From Pyropia haitanensis (taxonomy: Eukaryota; Rhodophyta; Bangiophyceae; Bangiales; Bangiaceae), in contig SDUX01000008.1 of NCBI GenBank assembly GCA_008729055.1, positions 4,799,756 to 4,863,755 on the forward strand: a DNA stretch of 64,000 bases, in the 5' to 3' direction. Below are positions 1-11,288 of the stretch, in pieces. The notes under the pieces were generated by a model. That model made no database searches, was not told where the DNA came from, and saw only the letters and a program-made list of their open reading frames with translations. The number at the start of each line of letters is the position of its first letter. Position 1 is the first letter of the stretch. The translations under genes were made by a program, and so were the position numbers.

Positions 1-1792
1 GAGCAAGGTGCAGCCACCAAGCCGTGACGCAAGAGAGTGAGCAGCCGCTGCGCCGCGCCCCCGTCTGCCTCGACGAGACCGGCACGCCGGCCATGCGCTG
101 CTTGCCAATGTGCATGGCGTGCGACACGTGGCGCGGGGGCAATAACGCCCCACGCACGTGTCTGTGAGGGGGGGGTGAGAGCACCCTCCCACGTGTCCCA
201 AGGGTTGATACCGGCCCCCCCCCTGCAACCCCGCCCACTGCGCCTGTTGATGGAGGTGCTCGCAGCTGCGACCCCCCGACTGGGCCCTTTCCACCCCGCT
301 GCGCCGCCTGTGTCAGCTGTGCATCCAGGCGGGGCCCGGCATATTTTCGGGCCAGCCCACACCCGTTCGTTCAGGAAGACGCATGAGCAAGAAGCTTACA
401 GCCGTGTCATTGATCGCCTGTTCATTGGTCGCTGCGCAGCGACCATGCGAGGCGTGGTCCGCATTCGCTTTCAGGGACACATCCCGGCCGGCACTGTGAC
501 GGCACCGCGGACCAGCGCAGCACACAGTGGGTTCATCTCCCCTCACCATCTGCCATGGAGACCGCCACCCCCCCGCAAGAGGTCGCTGGGAGGGAGTCCC
601 GAGTCGAAGCAGTCCTCTCCCCGGTGAACTAGAGATTGTTAAGGATAATTCACACAGGATAGCCACGATTGGGGCTACAGCACCTGACCTGCAAACACAA
701 CTCCCAACTCCCTCGTGCCGCACAGCCGGCGCCGAGGGTGTCGCGTCACAGCACCCCTCATCTTCAGCCCCGCCCGTACGCCGGGTGAGAGCTCACCTCA
801 CCGTTGCCGTTGTCGTCGCCGTCGCCGTCGCCGTCGCCGTCCGTATCGCTATCGCTATCGCCCTTGTCGCGGCGCTTTAGTGGTGGCGGTGGCCACGGCG
901 GGTCGGTGTCAACGGCAGCGGTGCAGCGGCGGCGGGCGCAGCGCGCTGCGACCGGCTGGCGCGGCGAGCGCGGCGGGCGTGGTGGTGGCGGCGGCGGCGG
1001 CGCCGGTGGTGGTGGCAGCAGCGGGCGCGACGGACGTGGCGGCAGCTGTGGTCTCCCATGCACAGCCACGGCCCCGCCGGCTGCCGGATGAGCGTCTCCT
1101 CCGCGGCCACCCGCTCCCCGGCAGCGGCGGTGACGCGCACCCCAGTGTGAAAGGCACATTGCTGAGATGGCTGCCCGCACCCTGAGGCCCAGGTCGACGA
1201 CACCGTCCCCAGCACCTCATTGGCTGGCTGGTCCGTCTGTACCACCTTTCCTCTTCTGCCAGCACGTCCTTCAGTCTCTGTCAGTGCATGTGCTTCGCCG
1301 TGGGGGAAGGCTGGCTGGCGCCAAACGCCGCCGGTGCCTCGCGCGCCCCCATAGCACCTGCCAACTCAAGCAGCAGCGGCGGCAACCGCAGACCCCATCA
1401 CCGTGCCTCACCCATCCTACCGACACGCGGGCGTCCACGTCAATTGTGGCGGTGGCGGCAGTCGACAAGCGCCTCAGCCGTGGCCCCGAGAGAGAGGTGA
1501 GCGGCGGACGGCGGAACATCTACCGATGCGGACGCGGACCGCAGGACCAGACGCGGCGGGAGTGCACAGTATCTACAGTTAAGTACTGGAAACCACGCAA
1601 ACTGCTGACTCAAGTACGTCTTTCGCGCCAAAATTGGGATGCAGGCCATCAATCATCAGGCGCTGCTCGTGGCAAGCAACTCGCGCCGAAGTGGTCGGGC
1701 TCCTGACGCGACGTTGGGCCCTCCGGTGTCCGCGTCGTGACCGCACCCGGCGGTGCCCGCTCCGCTTCCCTCCTCCGTTGCCACTTCGTACC
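1..1792. other. Intergenic region, no supportable gene
   Basis: Open frames here overlap on both strands and lack protein-like composition, as expected in GC-rich DNA. A (GTCGCC)-like microsatellite lies near 796-870. The last 100 bases are the probable promoter and leader of NSE4. I see no recognisable domain. Confidence 0.6.
796..870. repeat. GTCGCC/GTATCGC microsatellite
   Basis: Runs of the hexamer GTCGCC followed by TATCGC triplet-type units are visible. A similar TCGCTG/ACGCTG array occurs in the TIM9 intron near 39765-39850. No coding role is apparent. Confidence 0.7.
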
Positions 1793-2818
1793 ATGCCACC
1801 TCGCAAGCGGCATGCGGTTGCCCCCGATGCCAGTGGGGATCCCGGCCAATGCGCGGCGATAGCCCGCCCGACCATGGATGGCGCCAGCGGCGGCACCAAG
1901 TCCCAGGAGCAGACGCGGCGGGAGCAGAATGAGGACCGCGCCAAGTCCAACGCCGTCACCGTTAGTCTGCGGGCGCACCTCAATGAGATCATGGCCAGTC
2001 GGGAGATGGCCATGGACCCGCGAGAGAAGACGCTTGACCGCCTCCTCGAGGAGAATGACAGGCTGCACCAGCAGGCTACCACCGCGGCTCAGTCGCTGTT
2101 GGCGTCTCGCGCCTTTGCGGAGCTCACTTCATGTGCTCGGCGGCAGGCCACCAAGTTGCAGACTGGCCTGAAGAACTACGACACCGCCAGCTTCGTCAAC
2201 AAGATCAAGACACGCATGTCGGGCGACGCGCGGGCGGAAGAGGGGGACGTCACCGCACCGCTTGACTTTGCAAGCCTCGGCGGCAGCCTTTGGCGCTACT
2301 ACCGGAGGGCTCCGGCAGTGGACTTTATGTACGGTCTCGCCGACATCCAGCCGCGAGCACCGGTCGTCCGCAAGGCCCAGACGGGTCCGCGGGCGGGGTC
2401 GAAGCGGGGCGGGGTGGCGGCTCGCCCAGAAAATGTGGTGGACAAGGACAAGCTGGACAAGACGGAGACGGACCTGCAGATTGAGGCGATGCACAGAGAG
2501 CTCCAGCGACGCGGCGGGGCGGGCACCCCGTTTTACGCCTTCCTCGTCGACCCGGACTCGTTCTCGCGGTCAGTGGAGAACATTTTTCACTCGAGCTTTC
2601 TCATCAAGGATGGTCGCGCGCGGCTGGTCATGCGGGGACAAGTGCCGACGCTGGTGGCCAAGGGCGTGGGGGGAGGGGGCGGGGACGTCGATGCGGCTGG
2701 GGAGGATGATACGCCCATGGAGAACGACCAGACCATCCTGCGGTTTGATTATGACAAGTGGGAGGAGGTCAAGGCCACGTACGCCATCGATGCTGTGGTG
2801 TTTCCGTCAAATGGGTAA
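1793..2818 (+). CDS. NSE4: Non-SMC element 4 (NSE4), kleisin of the SMC5/6 complex
   Basis: A 341-residue intronless protein. NSE4 is the kleisin that bridges the SMC5 and SMC6 heads and, with NSE1 and NSE3, forms a nuclear complex for recombinational repair and replication-fork stability. The C-terminal winged-helix signature is clear around residues 246-275: TPFYAFLVDPDSFSRSVENI followed by FHSSFLIKDGRA, the conserved 'F.VDP.SFSQTVENIF..SFLV.DG' block of the family. Residues 78-125 (LDRLLEENDRL onward) fit the N-terminal helical part that contacts NSE3 and the SMC5 neck region. The middle is basic and low in complexity. The start chosen is the first ATG (MPPRKRH) after the upstream GC-rich leader. 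The open frame extends upstream, but that part has no family similarity. The gene converges on the DnaJ gene, 371 bases away. The length matches family members (about 300-400 residues). Confidence 0.88.
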   Translation: MPPRKRHAVAPDASGDPGQCAAIARPTMDGASGGTKSQEQTRREQNEDRAKSNAVTVSLRAHLNEIMASREMAMDPREKTLDRLLEENDRLHQQATTAAQSLLASRAFAELTSCARRQATKLQTGLKNYDTASFVNKIKTRMSGDARAEEGDVTAPLDFASLGGSLWRYYRRAPAVDFMYGLADIQPRAPVVRKAQTGPRAGSKRGGVAARPENVVDKDKLDKTETDLQIEAMHRELQRRGGAGTPFYAFLVDPDSFSRSVENIFHSSFLIKDGRARLVMRGQVPTLVAKGVGGGGGDVDAAGEDDTPMENDQTILRFDYDKWEEVKATYAIDAVVFPSNG

Positions 2819-3189
2819 TGGAACAGGAAATGCTGGGCTGCGCTGCGTAGAGGAGAGGCTGGGAGGTGCTCTTGCGAGGGGTGCAGCGCGATGTACATGT
2901 GGAGAGGTCGCTGCTCTCCGTCGGTGGTCCCAGACTCGGGCCGTCTGCGCCGCTGCGAAGCGGACCACAACTGGTCGAGTTGAGCACCAGACAAGGAGGC
3001 GTGCGAGATGGCCCGGCAAAAAAGAACGCAATCAGGCAGGCAAGGAGACAGGCGATGAACAACCAGAGCAATGCGCAAGAGCGCACATGTACATACACTT
3101 TGGTATCTGACTCATCTAGGTCAAGAGAGGTCCAACCCTGTCCGTGCAGACTGAGGACGTGGTGCAGTGGTACGCCCACGCCAGACGTA
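2819..3189. other. Convergent intergenic spacer between NSE4 and the DnaJ gene
   Basis: These 371 bases separate two convergent stop codons and presumably carry both 3' ends. I see no gene. Confidence 0.6.
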
Positions 3190-4947
3190 TCAAGCCGCCT
3201 GGAAGATCTTGCCCAGCTCAATCAGCCCCTTGGCACGCAATTCCCTGTCGGCCTTGGACACCCCCTCCTCCTTGCACACGAGGGATACCACCTTCCGGAG
3301 CGTCGTCTCCACGTCGACGAGCGACGCCAGCCAGAGGGCGCCTAGGCCAGACACTGCCTGACGTGTCTCCTGTTGATGGATCTCGTCGGCCTCGGCGTCG
3401 TCAGAGCCGCCGTCGGCCCCCGCGGCCGAAGCCGCCCCGCTGGCCCCGCCGCCAGCGGCGGAGCCCGCCGACGATGCTGGCTTGCCGTCGGCCGTCTTGG
3501 TTGCACCCCCCGCCCCACTCACTCGGCTCGGCGCGGCGGTCGCTGACTGGGCCGCGGCGGCGAGGCCCATGGTTCCACGCAACGACGACACCTGCGTGTG
3601 GAACATGTGGCCGAGGCCTTCCAGCTCGGACACGTAGCCCATCAGGCCAAGGGGGCTCTTGAGTGCGCCCAGTGCCATCTCACCCTTGTTCACATACACC
3701 CAGCCGACAGCGTGGAAGAGGTCCTTGCCAAACGGCTCGCCGCGGAGGACAGCAACCTCCCGCTTGGCGTGGTCCACAAACGTTGTCCGGTCGCCGTGCA
3801 CGTAGCGTTCCAGCCGGCGGGAGAGGAGGCGCGCAAGCATCTGCTCGCGCTCGGCTTGTACCGCTGCCAGGCGTGCGCGCGTTTCGGGAGAGTCCGCGTC
3901 GTCGCCGGGGGCGGCAGACAGGTGCATCGCCGCCGTTGCCATGTCCCCAATGAGGTGCTTAAACTTGTCTGCGTGAGGGTGAATGCCAGCGAGAGAGCAG
4001 CAATTGTACACAGGACGGCAAGCGCATGTCAGACCAATACGAAACGCAGCGGGTCAGTAAGCAGCAACTCACAATAGAAAAAAGCAGGCACACGCGGCAT
4101 CCATCGCGCACGCGCCAACCAGACAGGCCGCCGCAAGCCAGCCCTCATGCGCGCCTCTCACTAGTCGTGCCCCCTCCCCGCAAGAACTCTCTGCCCAACC
4201 AAACGTACCGGCACCAAACATCAGGGTGAAGAGCCGCTCCGCGTCCAGCAGCTGTTCGTTGTTCACCGCGTCCTTCCCGTGCGCGTGGTAGCTCGCCCGC
4301 TTCTCATCGTCGCTGAGCACTTGGTACGCCTCGCTGATCACAATGAACTTCTCCCCCGCCTGCGGGTCGTCTGGGTGCTTGTCCGGGTGGTTGGCGCGGC
4401 TCAGCCGGTAGTAGGCCTTGCGAATCGTCGCCGCGTCCGCGTCGACGGGCACGCCCAGGACCTCATAGTAGGTGGTGTCGGCGGGGCGCCCCGCCGGCAC
4501 CGCCGTCGCCCCGTCGGCGAGGAGCCCCTCGTACAGCGCCGCCCGCTCGGCCTCGTACGCGCGGGCGTCCTCCTCCAGCACCACCCGCGTGCCGGCCGCG
4601 TCCATGCCCTCCGCCTCTTCCCCCTCGGGGCGCTTGCCCCGCAGCTGGTGCTTGACGCCCGTCCCCAGCTTGTAGATGCCCGTCCCCGCGCCCGCCAGCG
4701 GCGCCGCCACGCCGACGAGCAGGCCGCCCGCGACGCCAGCAAAAAAACCCTTGGCGCTCTTTGTCCGCGCGCCCGCGATGGGGCCCGCCACCACCGCGCC
4801 GACGCCGATCGCCAGGCCGCCCAGCGTGTTGGTCGCAAACTCCTTGGTGCCCTGCAGCGCCGACTGCGGCTGCGCCGCCGACCGGGCCGCACGCTCCTCG
4901 CGCAGCGCCACGCGCGTCTGCTCCAGCAGCTCCCGTTGCTGATCCAT
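3190..4947 (-). CDS. DnaJ (J-domain) protein with DnaJ-X-type C-terminal region, two exons
   Basis: Complement of join(3190..3968, 4209..4947), 505 residues. Exon 1 ends after MFGA at a GTACGTTTGG donor; exon 2 begins after CACGCAG and restores the frame as MFGAGDKFKHLIGDMATA, the characteristic 'LFG..KF..YIGEL' start of DnaJ-X proteins such as yeast Caj1. The J domain lies at about 158-225 (YYEVLGVPVDADAATIRKAY) with the HPD motif at 187-189, needed to stimulate Hsp70 ATPase. Residues 41-95 form a glycine-rich hydrophobic segment (GLAIGVGAVVAGPIAGA, then GVAGGLLVGVAAPLAGAG), perhaps membrane-associating. This is not typical of Caj1, so the cellular site is uncertain. The start (MDQQREL) is the first ATG in the frame after low-complexity sequence. 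Near 290-380 there is an Ala/Gly-rich linker. The intron is 240 bases. Confidence 0.88.
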
Positions 4948-5581
4948 GGTCGGGCACCAGCGGCAGCGGGAGTTCGACGGGGGTGGAAGGGGTGGGTGAC
5001 CCGCGGCGGGTGGGGGACCAGCAGACGACGCAAGGGGGGGGAACCGGAACGGAAACGGCGATGAGCGCGCGCGGAGGGCGAGAGGTGAGGGTGAGAACAC
5101 AGCAACGGGTACGGCTGCCGCGGCGTGCGGGTCGACGGGGGAGACAGAAAAAGGGCCGCCACGGGCACAACCAGTCTGCACCGAGCGCGTCGCTGCCGGT
5201 CGTCGTGACGGCGATCGGGCCAGCCTGCGTGTGACACCGACACAGCAATGTTGCACGAACTCGACACCCCGCCAGCAATGCCTTTCGATTCCTGTCGCCG
5301 TGATTTCCGTGAAGAATGACTGGACCACGTGTGGGTGTGTGCATTCCCAATTCCAGAAGCTTCCGCCGCTTGATTCACGGGCAACCCTGCGACCGCGGCC
5401 GCGACCGCCCCACGGAGCGCGGGCCACGCGGCACGGTGGTACCGAACCGTTGGAATCAAGTGAACAAATCGGCCACCCATGGACCACTGTCGTGTCCTTG
5501 CCTTCCACAAGTACAGATTGTCTGCAAAAAAAGGTTGGGACGAGGGGCGGCGCCCTTTTGAAATTTCAAGACGCTCGGCCC
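4948..5581. other. Intergenic: DnaJ promoter side and CGI121 3' side
   Basis: About 630 bases between two minus-strand genes. The half next to 4948 should hold the DnaJ promoter and leader. Open frames here are antisense shadows. I see no recognisable element. Confidence 0.55.
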
Positions 5582-7423
5582 TCACTTGGCCACCACCTCC
5601 CGCGTCGCGACGCGCGTCGCGATCGCGTCGACGAGGGCGGCCACCGCCCCGCGGCCGCCGTCGGCGGCGGCCAGCTCCGCGGCGCCCACCTTGTACGCCG
5701 CCGCCGTCACGGCGGCGCGGCTGGCCGCACCAGCGGCCAGGCCGGCGGCCACGTCCGCCACCTCCACCCCGGCAATGCCGTCAAAGGCGGTGGCCGACGT
5801 GGGCGGCGGCGTCGCCGACGCCACCGCCGGCCGCGCCGGGGGGGTGCGCGACGCCGCCGCCGCGGCGGCGGCGTCGGCGGCGGCAGCAGCAGCGCCAGCA
5901 GCAGTGGGAGTAGCGGGAGTAGCGGGAGCAGCGGCGGCGGTGGCGGCGGCGGCGGGCGCCCCCCCCCCGGCGGCGGCGGCGGCGGCGGCGGCACGGCCAC
6001 GACAAGGACGAGCACGCGGCGGGTGTGGGCGCCAACCCCAAACCGGCGGAGCGCGGCGGCGACGGACCGGCCGCCCGACAGGCACAGCACCAGCTGCGCG
6101 TGCACCGAGTGGGCGGTGAGGGTGCCGCCGCGCGCTGCGCCACGCGCGCGCGGGGGGGGGAGGGGGGAGGGGGGGGGGGGGGGGGAGGGCGCCCGCGTGT
6201 CCGTGTGTGGCCACGAGCAGGCAGAGGGGGGGAGAGGGGGGGGGGGTGGGGGGGAGGGGGGCGCCGTCGGGAACACGGCCGGGGCGCGCGCAGGCCGAGC
6301 GGCGGCCGGCGGCCGGCGCCGCGGCGGGAGCAGCGCATGCAGGGGGCGGCGCGCGCGTCAGCGCCCGCCCGTGTGGCCCGCCCGCCGGCGGGGGAGGCCC
6401 CGCGCGGCGGCGCCGCGCGCGGCGCTGCCGCCCCACCGCCTCGCCCCGTCGGCCTGCGGGCAGCGGCGGTGGGCCGCGGCTCCCACCCCCCCCCCCCTTC
6501 CCCCCCCCCAACCCTCCCCCCTCGCTCGCCCCCCCTCACCCACCCCCCCTCCCCCCCCCCAAGCGGGTCGTCGCGCCGTCGGCGCCGCCGGCGGCACCCC
6601 ACCACCCAAAAAAAAAAAAAACACGAAAACGTACCGCTATCCGCCGCCTGGTGGGCGGCGATGAGGACGGGAAAGAGGTCGATGACCTGCAGGGCGGTGG
6701 CGGGGGGCGGCGGGGGGGCGGGGCGGCGGGGGGGGGGGGGGGGGGGGGGGGAGGGGGGGGAGAGGGCGCCGCGAGCGCCGCGGGGACCGACGCCACCCAC
6801 CGCCGCGGGCAGGGGCGATACGGAATGACGCGCCGCGGCGCGGGGCGCCACCGCCGCCACCGCCCAGACCGTGAGCGACGCGCCCAGACGCGGGACCGTT
6901 AGCGACGCGCCCAGACGCGGGTGGGGCGGGGGGGGTGCCACGACGCCGCCGCGTGCGCCGCGGGGCGGCCGCGCCGAGGCAGCCCGGCCGGCGGCAAAAC
7001 AATGGCGGCAGTGGACCTCTGCGTGCGCTCGTTCCGCCATCCCCCCCCCCCCCCCTCCCCCCTCTGCCCACCCCCCCTCTGCCCCACCCCACACCGACGC
7101 ACGCAGCCACCACACACCACCGCCACCGCGAGCGCCGCCCCACCCGCCCGCCTCCGCCACCCAGAGCACCCCCCCCGCCTCAACATCCCCGCCGCGCTCT
7201 TTCTCGCTCTCTCCCCCCCATCGCCGTCACTCCCTGCCGGTTCTTCCGCCGCGCTTGCCACCACGCCCTGCCCCCTGCGCGCACGCACCAGGTCCGCGTC
7301 GATAAACGCGGCGTCGACTTCGCGGTCCGCGAGCCGCCGCCGCAGCTCCGCACCGTTGGTGACGCCCTCGTACAGGCGCGCCTCGACGGGGATGTCCCGC
7401 CGCTCGCCCACCGTCGTGTGCAT
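5582..7423 (-). CDS. CGI121: CGI121/TPRKB-like subunit of the KEOPS complex, three exons, one homopolymer frame break
   Basis: Complement of about join(5582..6134, 6635..6686, 7289..7423). KEOPS (Kae1/Bud32/Pcc1/Cgi121) makes N6-threonylcarbamoyladenosine on ANN-decoding tRNAs; Cgi121 binds Bud32 and the tRNA 3' end. Exon 1 begins MHTTVGERR and contains ARLYEGVTNGAELRRRL with AAFIDADL. The 52-base exon 2 gives VIDLFPVLIAAHQAADS. Exon 3 gives LTAHSVHAQLVLCLSGG and SVAAALRRFGVGAHTRRVLV, ending with YKVGAAELAAADGG and ALVDAIATRVATREVVAK. This order matches the whole TPRKB/Cgi121 fold. Donors are GTGCGTGCGC and GTACGTTTTC; acceptors are CTGCAG and GGCGCAG. Summed exon length is 2 modulo 3, and the frame changes within the Pro/Gly low-complexity stretch near the C-run at 5951-5959, so one homopolymer is probably mis-sized. 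The introns carry very long G/C tracts. Confidence 0.8.
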
Positions 7424-10400
7424 CGTGGGGGGGGGGGGAGGGGATAGAGGCAGGCGGAAGGGGGGGAGGGTGGGGCGGGGAGGGAGGTGGGGAGGCAGTG
7501 AGACCGCCGTCGTCAAGGCCAAGCCGACCGACCGTGTCTGACCAGACGCACGCCAGACAAGAGATTTGTGCGTAAAGATACAACCCGTCGCTAATGAAAA
7601 TTGTGGCCAAACACCTTTCAAGTCTGATGATTTCAATTTTACGTTCCTCAACACGTGTGTTGTGTTGAGGTCACGGTTTAGGTTCAGTCCATAGCGTGTC
7701 GACCGGTGTCCCTGCAGACAGACCCGCCGCGGACGGTGACGAGGTCGCGCCCGCGGGGACCCTGCGTTCAAACCACCCCGCGCATCGCCGCCACGTTCCC
7801 CGCCCCACCCCTCTCTTCTGGCATGGAGTCGCTCGCCGCGATAGCCCGCAGCGGTGGTGTCAAGAGGTTGACACTACCGCATCTTTGGTAAAGGTCACCC
7901 ACGCGGGTCGGGGGCCACGGAGGAGGTAACCGATCAGGCAGCGCGTGTAGCACGTTGTTAAAGTCCCCTCTGGCAGTGAGCAGTGTTGGCATGCGGCCGA
8001 GTCCCCTTTGACGTCCTCGCGGTGAGACCTCCAGGGTGCCCAAGAGCAGTCTGATGCCGCACAACCCGCTGCCGGCCATACACTGCCGGTGAGTACGGGG
8101 CACAAGAGACGCGGCGGGCCGGGCAGGCTGTCGGCCGCGGCCGCCGTGGCAACGGGTGGGGGGGATGCGCGGCGTCTGCAGGCGGCAGAGGGGCGTAGCG
8201 CGAGCGGCCCGGGCCCGAGGGCGGCAGAATGGGTCGGTGGGATGGAGCCGGCCGGCCGCGGCAGCCTCCGCACCGGCCAGCGGCGCGTGGCGAGGCGCCG
8301 CGCGGTGTGGCCGGCCGCCATGCAAACGTGGCGGGCGGCGACGCGCGGGACGGTGGGGGCGGCCTGGCCGGCAACGGGGAAGTGGCGGCGCCGTCGGCGC
8401 GGGCGTCGGACGGGGAGACCCAGCTGAGGCTTTGGACTGCCAAGCAGCAGCGCACGGCGGGGCCTGCCGCGGGCGGCCAATGTCAGGGGGTCCGCGCAGC
8501 GGCGGTGGGCTGGTGGTCCCGCGGCGGCTATGGCGGATGCCTGTGGGCGGTGCGAAGCAGTGGGCGCGGCGCGGGGGGACGGACTGGACACTGTGGGTGG
8601 CAGCTGTGTATGGCAGAAGGGCGGTGGGCGCTTGCCAGTGGCTGCGGGTGGCGGTGCAGGGGGCGGTAGGGGCCGTGAGGCTGCGCCTACGGGAACGTCT
8701 GGGCGGTAGCCCGTGTGTGCGCCCTGCCATGCACTGGTTGTGGCCGCTGTCGGCTGTTGGGCGCGTCCTGGCAGGAGGAAGAGGGGTACGGCGTGGTTCT
8801 GCTCGTGGTGCTCGGCGTGCATGTGCGGCAGGTGGGGCCGTGCGCCCCCCCCCCGTGGCGCCCCGGATGCGTCGCGCTTGGCCAGCGGTCGCGCGCCCCA
8901 CCATGGGCAGTGCCCACCGGGAGTGACGGCCATTCCTGCCCGAGTGGGAGCCACGGGCAGCGCAACCGCAGTGGCGGCCGGCAGTGGCCGCGCGCCTGTC
9001 GGCCACCCCCCCGAGTGGAAGCGGTGGAGGTCCCGTCCGTAGGGCCCCACCGCCCGTCGACGCGGCGGTCGGCACCGGCGGGTGTGTCCGCACGGGCAAA
9101 GGCGCACCCGCCGCGCTGGCCGCGGCGCACCGGGGCGTGACGGCGCTGGCGGCGGCTGGCAGCGAGTGGAGCCGCCGCCGCTCGCGGCCCGATCGGGAAG
9201 AGCAGCGCGCCAGCGGTGTCGCCGTGGCGGCTGTGCAGGGAACGCGCCGCCGCCCGCCACGCGCGGCGGCGTTGGGCAGACGACGGGTCAGTCCCCCCCG
9301 GTACGCGAGCCACGCTGGCACCCCGTCCGCACCGCGCGGCGGCCGTCGGTCCAGATTTCCCTGCAACACACACCCATTATCCCCACCCTCCCTTCCCCCC
9401 GCCACCCCCCCCCCCCAAACGCGCGGGAGCAGCTGCTGTCCCACCCCCGAGGGGCCACCCCGCCCGCACGCGAGGCCACGGCGATATCTATTTCAGATGC
9501 GGCTCGTCGGGTGGGGCGCCCCCCCCCCAGCGGCGGCGGCGCCCACCTCCACCCGTCGCCGCCGCTGTGCTGCGCGCCGCGGCCAGCGTCGCGGGTCGGC
9601 GGCGGCGCGCCAGCCGGCAAACGCCGCTGCGGCTCACCCCCTGCGGAACCGACCGCCGGCACCGGCTTGTGCGGTCTCCGTGCGTGCATTGGCTGCCGCC
9701 GCCGCCCCGCGGGCGGCCCGCTGCTGACACGAACGCGCGGGGGGGGGGGGGCACGGCCGTGGCGCCGCCGGGCCAGTCGGCCCGCCGACCGTCACGGTGC
9801 GGGCGGGCGGGCGGGCGGGCGGGCGGGTGGCCAAGGCCCAAGGCGCAGGGGGTGCAAGCACCGGGCTTGGGTGCAAGCGAATTGTCGGCGGTGGCAGCCA
9901 CCGGCGCACGCGGGGGTGCGGCGGCGGCCGGCGGGACGCCTCCCCACCGCGTCGCCCCGCGTGCGGCGCGCGGTCCTGCGCGACGGCGGGGGGGCGGCGC
10001 GGCCGGCGGCGGCGGCGGCGCGGCCGCCCGCGGCGGGCGTGGCGCAACCGGCGAGCGTCGGGCCAAGGCGCGGGCGGCCGGCCGGCCGGGGCGCCGCCGC
10101 CGGCGCTGCCGCGACTGGCGGGCTTGTGTCTGCGTGCGCAACGCTAGACGATGCCAAGGGCCGCGGCGGGGGCCACGCGCGCAGCGGCAGGGCGCGGCGG
10201 AGGGCGGCGCGCGACTCGACAGGCGCGGCGGGTGGCGGGGGTGAGCGCTTGAAGCACGGAAGAGCGACCGTCCCCTTTTGTCCGCTCGGCGCGGCGGCAC
10301 GCCACGACGCAGCACTCGGTGCGCTGGGACGGGCCCGCGTGAATTCTTCGTGCCACGTTTCCCCCTCTCGCAGCTTGACAACGCTTCAACTCCCACACAA

Positions 10401-10557
10401 CTCTGCTTGGACCGCGGACAAAGACGTTGATCCAGCTCGTCCACGCCCCCATCAGCCCACAACTGTACTTTCTGCGTTGCTTCTCAGGGCTTGGTCTACA
10501 AACAGTGGTATCCTTTTTTTTTTTTTTGCTGACGTGTTGGCACGTGTCGCGACGTAG
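7424..10557. other. Gene-poor region upstream of CGI121
   Basis: 7540-7700 is an AT-richer stretch that may be the CGI121 promoter region. About 8090-9280 is G-rich degenerate sequence. About 9370-10300 holds further GC-rich low-complexity sequence. All long open frames here are mutually overlapping on several frames and carry Arg/Ala/Pro/Gly-biased composition. No gene is supportable. Confidence 0.55.
9797..9830. repeat. (GGGC)n tetranucleotide microsatellite
   Basis: About eight perfect GGGC units are visible. The complementary CCCG array occurs at 40950-41006. Confidence 0.85.
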
Positions 10558-10560
10558 GCA

Positions 10561-11288
10561 GCGCTGCGCGGTCAAACCCGTGATCCCGACGAGAGCAGAT
10601 TTGGGCCTCGTTGAGCGAGTGCGAATCCGCGCGGGGTCGAGCAAATCGCCCCGTGAGCCCCCACGGACCGCCTTTTTTTTGTACACCGCCGCACACGCGC
10701 GTGGAGGTCAATTTGCACAGTGTGCGAAGCGCTTTTATTGCTCATACTGATGGAGGTGGTGGACGACGACCTGGTCGTCGAAGACGTGGTCACCGGACAC
10801 AGTGCGGCTCCACATTGGGAGCTATAAGGCGCAAACACTGCACGGTTTCGTGCAGTTTGTGCAGTGGAGTCTTGCAAACAGTGCAAGTTTAGCACTGCCG
10901 GCCGCGATCGTCCCACGTCGGCACACAGCCGCGAGACGGGACTTGGGAGGACGGACCCCCACTTGGGGCTCTCGCAGCGGTATTTGAGTGCGGCCGATGC
11001 GACCTCAGTCCAACTGTCCACAGCCCCCGGCCTTCAGATCGCGCCCCCGCCAACAACAGCAGGTGACTTGAACGAATCATGACCCAAATTATTTCACAAT
11101 CCCACGGTGAGGACCGAGGCGTCCGACCGCTGTCGGGTGCTAGACTGCACGGTTTCGCACAAACCGCGATCATTGGAGTGCTAAAACTGCACTCCCTGCG
11201 CGGCTGCGTGCGACACAGCACTCGCCCCACGGCCTCTCTGAGGCCCTTCACCCGCCACGGCAGGGTCACGGGTTTGACCGCGCAGCGC
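10561..11288. mobile_element. Candidate fold-back (inverted-repeat) element
   Basis: Identical 23-base arms in inverted orientation lie at 10561-10583 and 11266-11288 (core GCGCGGTCAAACCCGTGA). Nineteen bases further inward both arms carry GGGCCTC in register, so a longer, diverged inverted repeat is likely. The interior has three perfect hairpins: 10838-10855 (CTGCACG stem, GTTT loop), 10879-10897 (CAGTGC stem) and 11175-11195 (GGAGTGC stem). The last two have near reverse-complementary 7-base loops. I found no target-site duplication and no coding capacity, so calling it mobile is an inference. Confidence 0.45.

Noticed and set aside
5231..6664. 477-codon plus-strand frame and similar frames at 5.2-7.2 kb
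   Set aside because: Antisense to CGI121 exons; Gly/Arg low complexity.
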